Below, piece by piece: positions 6,873 through 13,989 of a DNA stretch of 52,722 bases. The notes below the pieces were generated by a model, which made no database searches, was not told where the DNA came from, and saw only the letters and a program-made list of their open reading frames with translations. Each line of letters starts with the position of its first letter. Position 1 is the first letter of the stretch. Position numbers and translations under genes: made by a program. The DNA is from Flavobacterium sp. (GTDB lineage: Bacteria; Bacteroidota; Bacteroidia; Flavobacteriales; Flavobacteriaceae): the NCBI GenBank assembly GCA_018883065.1, contig VEQT01000012.1, positions 1-52,722 of the forward strand, given 5' to 3'.

Positions 6873-9281
6873 TTAATCAACAGGTTTCAGCAGCAGTAAA
6901 GTGCTCGATTTTTTTATATCGGTAGCATTCAATTTCATTTTGCGAAATTTTCCCTGCACATAAAGTTCAGTTTGATCGGCATAATGCGCACTAAAAGGAT
7001 TTCCCGATTGGCCGGTAGGCAAAATACTCCATCCGTTTTCTATGTCAGAAAAATCAATTACGCGTCGGGTTGATGGCCCCGCCTTAACTTGAAATACCGG
7101 TTGAACTTCAAGTACAAACAACAAATTATTGATCACTTCACTGGCTCCCGCTACTGGGAACGGACCCACATTAAACAACTTACTCAATAGCGCTACTTTA
7201 CCAATAGGGTGTTCAAATGTTACTTGGTGTACTTTTCCCCAAGTCCAGTCTGTTGTTTTGTTGCCATATTGCTTTTCTAAATCCTGAATAGCTTGATGAA
7301 ATGAAAGACTAAGAATTTGCTCGCGCGTTTCTTTAGCAGGAGTATGTACATTATCCCACCAGGGCGACAACTTATTTGCCAGTTGTGGCTCCATTAGTTG
7401 TTTTACAATATGTGTCGTTAAAAAGCCAGCAAAACGGGTTTTACCCAACTCATCCTCAAAGGTGTTTTGCAAGTAATGGGTAAGCCATTTGTAATATATA
7501 CTTGGGGCAATATCCTCAATTTCACTACTCCCCTTCCAGTTTTTTAAAATGGCCAAGGCCTCTTTTTCTAATGCGGAACACCTTGTATTTTCCAGCTGAC
7601 TGAGCAGTACTCGCGCAACCGATGGAGATGCAGCCGAGGTATTGTCCATTATCATCTCGCTCACGGCTTTCTTGTTCCAATTGTTTTTGGCATCGAGCAA
7701 TTGGGTAATACGCAGGGCGCGATCTTTGGGCAAATAATAGCCCGGATATAAAAAATCATCAATCGGTTCGGGTTGATTATTGGACGAATACACATAATTC
7801 CATGCCGGATTTTGAGCCGACGGATTTTTAGAAAAAGGCAAAGCTTCAAGCTGATCGTCTTTACCATTTGCCCCATCCAAAATGAAATTTGTATTCACTC
7901 TATTTTGGTGTTTGTACAATTTGCCCGACGCATACCAGCCGATGTTTCCTGCTTTATCACCATACATCACATTCAATCCTGGGGCAGCAATTAAGCCCAC
8001 GCTTTGGTGAAATTCGGTTACATTTTGTGCATGCGACAATCGGTACACCGCTTCAATTAATGGATTAGGTTGTTGCAAGTAGACCCAAGACATGGCTATC
8101 GGTAGCTTGTTGTCTACACCTTCTAAAATTTCATTTACAATTGGGCCATGCACACTCGATTTGAGCGTTACAGAAACCGCCGTACTGTCTTTAACCAAAA
8201 TACGCTTGGTCTTTTTCGTAAAAGCAACATAACCCGATTTCGTTTGATATGTATCGGTATTATTCGGATTGGTTTTCTCGCTATAAAAATCAACATCATC
8301 GTTTTCAAACATAGTTAAACCATAGGCATAATTTCGGTTGTGTCCCAACAGCGGATAGGGTACTCCAGCAATATAACAGCCATACATTTCGTGCTGTGGC
8401 GTAACAATATGTGCCTCATACCAGGTGCCCGGTTGCGAAAACCCAATGTGTGGATCATTGGCGAAAATTACCTGCTTGTTTTGTGTTTTAGCTGTACCGA
8501 TTACCCAACTGTTGCTTCCAATAAAGGGAGGAACAGGGCTTGATTCGAGCAATTGAGCCAAGGCCGTGGCTATAGGTGTATAATCGATGGCAGGTGTGTT
8601 GGCGCTTTTAAGTTGCATGGTATTCCATTGGCCTTCTACCCCAAAATCGGCCAAGTATGCTGCACCCCAACGATCGCGAATGTGTGTCAAAAGAGGATCT
8701 GTTTTGTGCGCCATGGCAAAGCTAAACGACATGAATCCCAACACATTGTGCACGTCTTTTAGGGTAAATGGTTTTTTTTCAATGCCCAACAACTGAAACT
8801 CGATGGGCGTAGTTCCTTCGGCTATAAACTCATTGACGCCTTGCAAATAGGCTTGTGCTAATTTGTAACTGGCACTATTTTTATCGAGCTGGGCAATGGC
8901 TTGTTGTGAATTTTCATCGATTCCAATTCCTGCAAAAAAACGGTCGGTTTTAAGTAGTTTTGACCCGAAAATTTCAGATAATCTTCCCGGGGCAATGCGG
9001 CGCATGAGTTCCATTTGCCACAACCGATCTTGCGCATGTACATAGCCCAAGGCCACCATCGCATCCGTCTCTGAATGCGCATAAATATGAGGAATGCCAA
9101 ATTCGTCAAAGTAAACAGGCGTATCTTTTTGAATTTCATGAATGGCTAAGGAGCCTTCATAAGTAGGTTTGGCCTGTTGCACATATGCAAACCCAGTTAC
9201 AGCAATAACCAGTAAAATCAACACGAAGCTGATTAAAATTTTGTAGCGCTTGTTTAACTTTCCGATTTGTTTGATGGCCAT
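6873..9281 (-). CDS. Penicillin acylase (amidase) family protein
   Basis: 802 aa from the ATG at 9281. A TTG/ATG-type choice is not needed, but an in-frame ATG at 9305 exists; it overlaps kynU by 14 bp and adds an unlikely eight residues, so the second Met, followed by a signal/anchor segment (LISFVLILLVIAVTGFAYV), is preferred. The family is made as a precursor that cuts itself. The N-terminal nucleophile Ser after Gly is visible in FIGSNSWVIG (Ser at about 256 in this numbering), with NDPHIG and GHNRNYAYGLT typical of the beta subunit. It hydrolyses amides such as acyl-amino compounds or quorum signals; the substrate is unknown. The position between kynU and kmo suggests co-expression, possibly deacylating a kynurenine-type amide, but that is speculation. 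Confidence 0.88.
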   Translation of the reverse strand: MAIKQIGKLNKRYKILISFVLILLVIAVTGFAYVQQAKPTYEGSLAIHEIQKDTPVYFDEFGIPHIYAHSETDAMVALGYVHAQDRLWQMELMRRIAPGRLSEIFGSKLLKTDRFFAGIGIDENSQQAIAQLDKNSASYKLAQAYLQGVNEFIAEGTTPIEFQLLGIEKKPFTLKDVHNVLGFMSFSFAMAHKTDPLLTHIRDRWGAAYLADFGVEGQWNTMQLKSANTPAIDYTPIATALAQLLESSPVPPFIGSNSWVIGTAKTQNKQVIFANDPHIGFSQPGTWYEAHIVTPQHEMYGCYIAGVPYPLLGHNRNYAYGLTMFENDDVDFYSEKTNPNNTDTYQTKSGYVAFTKKTKRILVKDSTAVSVTLKSSVHGPIVNEILEGVDNKLPIAMSWVYLQQPNPLIEAVYRLSHAQNVTEFHQSVGLIAAPGLNVMYGDKAGNIGWYASGKLYKHQNRVNTNFILDGANGKDDQLEALPFSKNPSAQNPAWNYVYSSNNQPEPIDDFLYPGYYLPKDRALRITQLLDAKNNWNKKAVSEMIMDNTSAASPSVARVLLSQLENTRCSALEKEALAILKNWKGSSEIEDIAPSIYYKWLTHYLQNTFEDELGKTRFAGFLTTHIVKQLMEPQLANKLSPWWDNVHTPAKETREQILSLSFHQAIQDLEKQYGNKTTDWTWGKVHQVTFEHPIGKVALLSKLFNVGPFPVAGASEVINNLLFVLEVQPVFQVKAGPSTRRVIDFSDIENGWSILPTGQSGNPFSAHYADQTELYVQGKFRKMKLNATDIKKSSTLLLLKPVD

Positions 9282-9291
9282 AGGATGTAGA

Positions 9292-10569
9292 TTATTTGGC
9301 AACAATTCCAGCTTTTAAAATTTGCCCAAAATGGTACATGTCTGCATATGACGTATACAATGGCACTGGAGCCAATCGAATCACATTGGGTTCGCGCCAA
9401 TCGGTAATTACGCCGTTTTGCATCAAATAATCAAATAATCGTCGGCCTTCGCCATGCAAGAAAACCGAAAGTTGGCTTGCACGTTGGCTGGGTTCTGAAG
9501 GGGTAATCACCTCAAAAGTACCTTGCACATCACGGCTAATTTCGGAAAGTATATATTCTAAATAACTGGTAATCTGATTGCGTTTGGCCACCAAAGCCGG
9601 CATGCCCACTTCGTCAAACAAATGTACTGAAGCCAAATAAGGTGCCAAAGATAAAATGGGCAAATTACTAATCTGCCAACCGTCGGCACCTTGAACCGGA
9701 TCAAATTGCGGTTCCATTTTAAATCGGCGTTCTTTGTTGTGTCCCCACCAACCTGCAAAACGAGGCAAATTGGGATTGCTATGATGTTTTTCGTGAATAA
9801 AACAACCCGACGCATTTCCGGGCCCGGAGTTCATGTATTTGTAACTGCACCAGGCGGCAAAATCAACCTGCCAATCGTGCAAACTCATTTCGATATTTCC
9901 GGCAGCATGTGCCAAATCCCAACCCACTTTGGCTCCCACTTCGTGGCCCACTTGGGTAATGGCTTTCATGTCAAACACCTGTCCGGTATAATAATTTACG
10001 CCTCCTATTAAAACCAAAGCAACAGACTCGCCTTCTTGACGAATAACCTCCAACACATCTTCCAAGCGAATGTTGTGTTCGCCCTCACGGCGTTTAATTT
10101 CAACTAATGCCGTTTTGGGATCATACCCATGAAACTGAATTTGACTTTGGATCATGTATTGATCAGACGGAAAAGCTTTCTCTTCACAAATAATTTTATA
10201 CCGAGTAGCTGTGGGCTGATAAAACGACACCATCAGCAAATGCAAATTCACCGTGAGGGTATTCATTACGGTAACCTCTGATGGTTTGGCTCCTACAATT
10301 TTACTCAAGGGTTCGGCAAAACGCTCGTGGTAATCCCACCAGGGTTTTTCGGCATAAAAATGCCCTTCAACTGCCAAACTGGCCCAGTCGTTCATGATTT
10401 CGTCTACGTAGGCTTTGCTGCGTTTGGGTTGTAATCCCAAGGAATTTCCAGTAAAATAGATCACGTCTTTTCCGTGGTGCTGCGGAAAAATAAATTCGTT
10501 TTTATAGTGTGCCAACGGATCTTGCGCATCCAATTGTTGGGCAAATTCAAGGGTGTTTTGAAAGCTCAT
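9292..10569 (-). CDS. kynU: Kynureninase
   Basis: 425 aa from the ATG at 10569. PLP-dependent hydrolase cleaving 3-hydroxykynurenine (or kynurenine) to 3-hydroxyanthranilate (or anthranilate) plus alanine. The start of the fold, VIYFTGNSLGLQPK, is classic kynureninase; the PLP-binding Lys is in AAWCSYKYMNSGPG (Lys244), with GWDLAHAAGN just before. The reading frame stays open upstream to 10797, but that part is translated repeat DNA (PEPSGLRAIFEKQ, FHPDASGQIKK) and does not belong to the protein. Length 425 matches the family. It is first in a three-gene unit; the acylase ATG follows 10 bp after its stop. Confidence 0.93.
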   Translation of the reverse strand: MSFQNTLEFAQQLDAQDPLAHYKNEFIFPQHHGKDVIYFTGNSLGLQPKRSKAYVDEIMNDWASLAVEGHFYAEKPWWDYHERFAEPLSKIVGAKPSEVTVMNTLTVNLHLLMVSFYQPTATRYKIICEEKAFPSDQYMIQSQIQFHGYDPKTALVEIKRREGEHNIRLEDVLEVIRQEGESVALVLIGGVNYYTGQVFDMKAITQVGHEVGAKVGWDLAHAAGNIEMSLHDWQVDFAAWCSYKYMNSGPGNASGCFIHEKHHSNPNLPRFAGWWGHNKERRFKMEPQFDPVQGADGWQISNLPILSLAPYLASVHLFDEVGMPALVAKRNQITSYLEYILSEISRDVQGTFEVITPSEPSQRASQLSVFLHGEGRRLFDYLMQNGVITDWREPNVIRLAPVPLYTSYADMYHFGQILKAGIVAK

Positions 10570-10659
10570 GCGTATGGTTTTAGTGGGGATAAAAGTAGCA
10601 TTTTCGGTTGTAGAAACACGAATTTGGAGTTTAGTTTTTTGTCTAGAATTTAAACTTAA

Positions 10660-10855
10660 CCACGAATGCACGGATTTTTTAATTTGTCCCGAAGCATCGG
10701 GATGGAAATTTGAAATTGCTTTAGATTGCGTTGGTTTTTCAAATCTAATAATTTGTTTTTCGAAAATAGCTCGCAATCCCGAAGGTTCGGGACGCAATGC
10801 CGATTAATCGGCACGCAAAGTTTATTTTGCGCCTTCGCGTCTTCGCGTGAAATTA
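10660..10855. repeat. Palindrome-rich intergenic repeat, copy 1
   Basis: It begins with a CCACGAATGCACGG-like word and runs through a self-complementary CCCGAAGGTTCGGG, the perfect palindrome TGCCGATTAATCGGCA and a CGCGTCTTCGCGTGA tail. The same ordered words recur at 13160-13318 and 13340-13586. No transposase is attached. It lies upstream of kynU, whose open frame runs through it. Function is unknown; the hairpins could act in RNA or mark a small non-autonomous element. Confidence 0.75.
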
Positions 10856-10998
10856 AAATCCTTTCTAGTAATTATAAAAAAATCTACGCAGAAACGAATT
10901 GTATCATTTTTGTAGTCATGGAAAATCTGCGTTATTGTGTTGTTGCCACGAATACGCGGATTACAAATCCGCGCTAACTGGTCAAAGGGTAAAAGGGT
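10856..10998. other. Non-coding spacer with a degraded repeat fragment
   Basis: Between repeat copy 1 and the FISUMP stop. It holds a second CCACGAATACGCGG word joined to a GCGGATT/AATCCGC hairpin (10956-10972), and two fragments related to TCTACGCAGA/TCTGCGT. No gene or promoter consensus is apparent. The hairpin lies 26 bp after the FISUMP stop on the minus strand, but lacks a T-run, so it is not a convincing terminator. Confidence 0.5.
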
Positions 10999-11814
10999 CT
11001 AATCCCTGAGGCAACGCACTGAAAAACCACAATTTTTATTGTAATTACCCCAATCCGCATCGGGATTATTATAATTTAAACTTCGGCGCCAAGCACTTGT
11101 TAAATCATATACTGTTGAACTCCAAAAATGCCCATAAAAGTTTAAGCTACTATAGAATCCATTTAAATTTTGACGCCAACCTCCCGGTAATCCTGTAAAA
11201 CCTGATTCATTACTAGCCCCAAAGTTTGGAAAACTCCATAGTGTTGTACCAGGCACTTTCATCTTAGCACCTGCTATTGGATATCCACCCAAACAATCCG
11301 TTAACAGCGTCCACTCAGCATCGGTTGGCACATGCCAGCCCGTTGGGGCCAGCTTCTTTCTCAGCGCTGGGTTAGCTGCTGAGGCGGCATCATAGATTCC
11401 AACCACGGCATACCAATTATATAACTTGCCATACACTGCACCGTTAGCTGTGTTATTTTCATAATAACACCAGGCTCCTGTGGTTAAGTTGGCCCATTGT
11501 GTTGGGTCAGTCACTTGGGGAATGGGTGTGCCATCATTATACTTTGATACATTCAAGTTCTGCTTGGTAAAGGTGAGTCCACAATTGGTTACTGATTCGT
11601 AGGTATTTCCATCAATATCCGTAACGTTTGGGCCAGGTATGTTTATTCCTGTTGGGTTGGCTGGTCTTCTAAACGTAATGCTGTCTAAATCAGCCGTTTT
11701 AATGGACTGCTTGTGTATCATAACATTGTTCTTCCAGAAATAGATGGAGTCGTTTTGGGCTTGGCTTGTTGTCGCCATTAATATTACCGATAGTAAGCAG
11801 TATATTTTTTTCAT
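10999..11814 (-). CDS. FISUMP-domain exported protein
   Basis: 271 aa. Residues 1-19 are a signal peptide ending SQAQ. From about residue 60 the sequence has the Fibrobacter succinogenes major paralogous domain pattern: DIDGNTYESVTNCG, QNLNVSKYNDGTPIP, GKLYNWYAVVG, GWHVPTDAEW, WSSTVYD and a C-terminal GFSVRCLRD. The domain is common in secreted Bacteroidota and Fibrobacter proteins, with a C-type-lectin-like fold suggested; the ligand is unknown. It starts 12 bp after the sorting-domain protein 11827-12333. Both proteins share a short DSITF/QKLTF strand near the N-terminus, so they were probably inherited as one unit. Confidence 0.85.
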   Translation of the reverse strand: MKKIYCLLSVILMATTSQAQNDSIYFWKNNVMIHKQSIKTADLDSITFRRPANPTGINIPGPNVTDIDGNTYESVTNCGLTFTKQNLNVSKYNDGTPIPQVTDPTQWANLTTGAWCYYENNTANGAVYGKLYNWYAVVGIYDAASAANPALRKKLAPTGWHVPTDAEWTLLTDCLGGYPIAGAKMKVPGTTLWSFPNFGASNESGFTGLPGGWRQNLNGFYSSLNFYGHFWSSTVYDLTSAWRRSLNYNNPDADWGNYNKNCGFSVRCLRD

Positions 11815-11826
11815 TTGAAGTAAAGT

Positions 11827-12333
11827 TTATTGTTTTAAGAATTTCAGAGTCTGTTGCTGGTTGTCACTACTTATCTTGCACAAATACATGCCTTGTGGCA
11901 AAGCAGATATATCCAATTGCGTGTTGTTTGATTCCATTGGCTTGACTTGCATCAGAAGCTTGCCATCCAATGACATCACTTGAACTAGCTCAATTGATTT
12001 GTTTGGATTGGTATTAAAAAGATGCAGCATGTGACTTGATGGATTGGGATACACATAAAAACCACTTGGCAAAGATGATGTATTGGATGTAGCTAGAGTC
12101 AAGTCTGTGAAATTGATGTAGCGGTTTCCAGCAAGGGGATGTGATTCAACAACACCCAAGGTGGATGTTACAAGCAGGTTTCCATTAGAAAATGTTAACT
12201 TCTGAATATTGTCTGTATTGTAAGCCGATTGTGTTCCCACAAGAGGTCTCACATACATGGTTTGCGCGCTAAGGGCGTTACAAAAAATAACTACCAAAAC
12301 AGCTAGGCAAACTTGTAAAAATCTATTTTTCAT
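11827..12333 (-). CDS. Short secreted protein with type IX sorting domain
   Basis: 168 aa. Signal peptide 1-23 (ending NALSA, then QTMYV). The middle contains an IQKLTFSNGNLLV strand pair and no known enzyme motif. The C-terminal about 75 residues are a type A T9SS sorting domain: FYVYPNPSSHMLHLF, VMSLDGKLLMQV, LDISALPQGMYLCKI and a final KFLKQ. It should be exported by Sec and then by the type IX machinery and either released or anchored. Almost the whole mature protein is the sorting domain, so it may serve as an anchor or scaffold. The FISUMP gene follows directly. Confidence 0.85.
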   Translation of the reverse strand: MKNRFLQVCLAVLVVIFCNALSAQTMYVRPLVGTQSAYNTDNIQKLTFSNGNLLVTSTLGVVESHPLAGNRYINFTDLTLATSNTSSLPSGFYVYPNPSSHMLHLFNTNPNKSIELVQVMSLDGKLLMQVKPMESNNTQLDISALPQGMYLCKISSDNQQQTLKFLKQ

Positions 12334-12523
12334 GTTATTGTGATTTTAATTCCAAAAAATTTAAAGCACAAGTTTACAACTATTTAAGACATATACAAAT
12401 CAGTTTTTTTAGCTGTTTTTATACAAATAAATCACCCAAACACATGTATAAGCTTTACACTGCAATTAAAGTGCAATGAACTTGTGTTGTAAAGAATAGT
12501 GGTGGTAATTTGCGGAGCAGAAA

Positions 12524-12772
12524 TTAGTGCTTTATAATTTCTCCATCTGTGTAGATTGTATAAGGATCAAAGTCGATAAGTTCTTCTTCACCCCATACTA
12601 CAGTGCCATATTTTACGGCTACTTCATTAAAAAAGTGTACGTCTTGCAACGGTTTATATACCGTATATTGCAAAAAGGGTTCAACCGAAAACGATCTAAT
12701 TTCATCATTTTCGAAAACTACTTCCAACACGTAATTTGGTTTGGGTTGAACGCTTATAACTTTTGGTAACAT
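12524..12772 (-). CDS. DUF2442-domain protein
   Basis: 82 aa. The sequence has the DUF2442 pattern: KVISVQPKPNYVLEVVFENDE, a FLQYTVYKPLQD segment and the WGEEELIDFDPYTIY end. The function is not established. It starts 4 bp after the stop of a DUF4160 protein (12777-13052), a pairing often found in bacteria and sometimes suggested to be a toxin-antitoxin-like module. The pair is flanked on one side by the repeat-rich region and has no partner genes, which suits a small mobile or addiction module; this is an inference. Confidence 0.78.
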   Translation of the reverse strand: MLPKVISVQPKPNYVLEVVFENDEIRSFSVEPFLQYTVYKPLQDVHFFNEVAVKYGTVVWGEEELIDFDPYTIYTDGEIIKH

Positions 12773-12776
12773 AATT

Positions 12777-13052
12777 TTATCGTAAAGGTTCTATTTTAAA
12801 AATTGGCTCCCCTTTAATAGCCAAACTCCAATCTACCATTAAATCTTCTTGTCTTAATTCTATCCAAGCTTTCACTAATTTAATTTTATTACTTGGAATT
12901 TTACCTTCTAATAATTCTCCTTCCGGAATAGAAAAAACCGCTTCATCATCATTGCATTTCACGTGAATATGCGGTATATGATGCTGTTTATTATCTAAAT
13001 AATACATCGAAATTAACAATCCATAAAACATACTAATTACAGGCATATACAA
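12777..13052 (-). CDS. DUF4160-domain protein
   Basis: 91 aa; an in-frame ATG at 13046 (third codon, MPVISMFYG) may be the true start. The core motif HHIPHIHVKCNDDEAVFSI, with its three closely spaced histidines, and the RQEDLMVDWSLAIKG segment are diagnostic of DUF4160. The biochemical activity is unknown. The DUF2442 gene follows 4 bp later, and a TAnnTTTG element is 12 bp upstream, so the two form a short two-gene unit. The histidine cluster could bind metal, but this is only seen at motif level. Confidence 0.8.
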   Translation of the reverse strand: MYMPVISMFYGLLISMYYLDNKQHHIPHIHVKCNDDEAVFSIPEGELLEGKIPSNKIKLVKAWIELRQEDLMVDWSLAIKGEPIFKIEPLR

Positions 13053-13063
13053 CTATTTTTTTT

Positions 13064-13071
13064 CAAATATA
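13064..13071 (-). promoter_or_regulatory. Candidate -7 promoter element for DUF4160-DUF2442
   Basis: The minus strand reads TATATTTG, an exact TAnnTTTG, with a TTG 14 bp further upstream (short spacing). It lies 12 bp from the annotated ATG, so the leader would be only a few bases long, which favours the second ATG at 13046. Confidence 0.45.
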
Positions 13072-13159
13072 GAACTTTTTAAAGCCAATAGTAATTAACC
13101 TAATTATAAAATCTAATTAGTCATTTTGTGCGGCGAGAGATTGCTCGGTCGTTTCTCTC

Positions 13160-13318
13160 GCAATCCCGGAGGTTCGGGACGCAATGCCGATTAATCGGCA
13201 CGCAAGTTTTTTTTGCGACTTCGCGTCTTTGCGTGAAAAAAACTTCCAGATTTTCAATCCCAGTCAAAAAAACACACCCCCAACCCCTCTCAAGAGGGGA
13301 GTTTTAGTAAGTATACTA
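13160..13318. repeat. Palindrome-rich intergenic repeat, copy 2
   Basis: It starts at GCAATCCCGGAGGTTCGGG, carries the TGCCGATTAATCGGCA palindrome and the CTTCGCGTCTTTGCGTGAA word, and continues with CAACCCCTCTCAAGAGGGG (a CCCCTCT/AGAGGGG hairpin) to GTATACTA. The second half is repeated almost exactly in copy 3. It lies in the gene-free stretch 13053-13986, which holds nothing but repeats and promoter/terminator signals. Confidence 0.75.
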
Positions 13319-13339
13319 TGAACGGTTGTTTGCTGTTAG

Positions 13340-13586
13340 CCACGAATACACGGATTTTTTAATTTGGAAATGCTATAGATTGCGTTGGTTTTTCAAATCT
13401 AATAATATGTGTTACGAAAATAGCTCGCAATCCCGAAGGTTCGGGACGCAATGCCGATTAAACGGCACGCAAAGTTTTTTTGCGACTTCGCGGCTTGGCG
13501 TGAAAAAAACTTCCAGATTTTCAATCCCTGTCAAAAAAAACACACCCCCAACCCCTCTCAAGAGGGGAGTTTTAGGAAGTATACTA
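13340..13586. repeat. Palindrome-rich intergenic repeat, copy 3 (longest)
   Basis: This copy joins the left half seen in copy 1 (CCACGAATACACGG, then the GATTGCGTTGGTTTTTCAAA segment) to the right half seen in copy 2 (CTTCCAGATTTTCAATCCC, the CCCCTCT/AGAGGGG hairpin, ending GTATACTA). It therefore looks like the full-length unit of about 250 bp. The 16-bp palindrome is changed on one side (TGCCGATTAAACGGCA), the signature of slow decay. Confidence 0.75.
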
Positions 13587-13619
13587 AGTACAACTGTTGG
13601 CTGAAAGCTGATAGCTTTT

Positions 13620-13677
13620 AGCCACGAATACACGAATGTTCATTTGTCTCGAAGCGTCGGGATGAAAATTGGTATAG
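13620..13677. repeat. Palindrome-rich intergenic repeat, left-end fragment
   Basis: A truncated copy: AGCCACGAATACACGAATG followed by GTCTCGAAGCGTCGGGATGAAAATT, matching the left end of copy 1 (GTCCCGAAGCATCGGGATGGAAATT). It stops at the 8-bp tandem array that begins at 13681. Confidence 0.65.
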
Positions 13678-13680
13678 AAG

Positions 13681-13720
13681 ATTGAAAGATTGAAAGATTG
13701 AAAGATTGAAAGATTGAAAA
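13681..13720. repeat. 8-bp tandem array (ATTGAAAG x5)
   Basis: Four exact copies of ATTGAAAG are followed by one ATTGAAAA. The array lies in non-coding DNA between repeat fragments. Such perfect short arrays are prone to slippage and should differ in copy number between strains. Confidence 0.9.
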
Positions 13721-13812
13721 ATTCAGAATCAAAGCCGCAATTTGGTTCCAAATCGTCGAGATTCATAGCCACATCTCTCATTTCTCCTCTTTTAGTCTGT
13801 CATCTAAAAAAT

Positions 13813-13910
13813 ATCAGACTGCGTTGATTTTTCAAACTGATAATCTGTGTTACGAAAAGATTGCTTCGTCATTCTTCCTCGCAAGGACGTGCTTAGTATA
13901 CTTCTACCCT
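13813..13910. repeat. Palindrome-rich intergenic repeat, right-part fragment
   Basis: It contains ACTGCGTTGATTTTTCAAACTGATAAT and GTGTTACGAAAA, matching the middle of copy 3, then diverges through CTCGCAAGGACGTGC to a TAGTATACTTC end, similar to the GTATACTA terminus of copies 2 and 3. A more diverged, older copy. Confidence 0.55.
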
Positions 13911-13912
13911 TT

Positions 13913-13954
13913 CGACTTTACGACTTTACGACTTTTGACTTTATGACTTTATGA
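13913..13954. repeat. Degenerate 8-bp tandem array (CGACTTTA)
   Basis: About five units of CGACTTTA/TGACTTTA, two exact and the rest with single changes, one unit being 7 bp. It ends just before the queA terminator hairpin. It has the same 8-bp period as the array at 13681 although the unit is different. Confidence 0.8.
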
Positions 13955-13989
13955 CGAAAAAAAACCGGCCATTCAGCCGGTTTTTTTTA
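13955..13989 (-). terminator. Intrinsic terminator of queA
   Basis: Arms AAAACCGGC and GCCGGTTTT around a CATTCA loop, with an A-run on one side and a T-run on the other, so it works for both strands. On the minus strand it overlaps the queA stop codon region and is followed by eight Ts. Confidence 0.85.

Noticed and set aside
8858..9139. Open frame of 93 codons in the acylase gene
   Set aside because: It is an out-of-frame shadow of the acylase coding region.
10726..10977. Open frame of 83 codons upstream of kynU
   Set aside because: It translates repeat copy 1 and its tail, and similar peptides arise from the other repeat copies.
12361..12494. CTTTACA/TGTAAAG inverted repeat upstream of the sorting-domain gene
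   Set aside because: The 7-bp arms lie 27 bases apart in AT-rich DNA without further matching ends, so it gives no good case for a mobile element or an operator.
13326..13604. Open frame of 92 codons in the repeat region
   Set aside because: It is a translation of the palindromic repeat (copy 3); the reading follows repeat words on both strands and resembles no protein.
13412..13633. Open frame of 73 codons on the minus strand over the same repeats
   Set aside because: It also consists of repeat sequence, including the hairpins; no start signal or homology.
13681..13954. Possible CRISPR array
   Set aside because: Units are 8 bp without spacers, and no cas genes are present.
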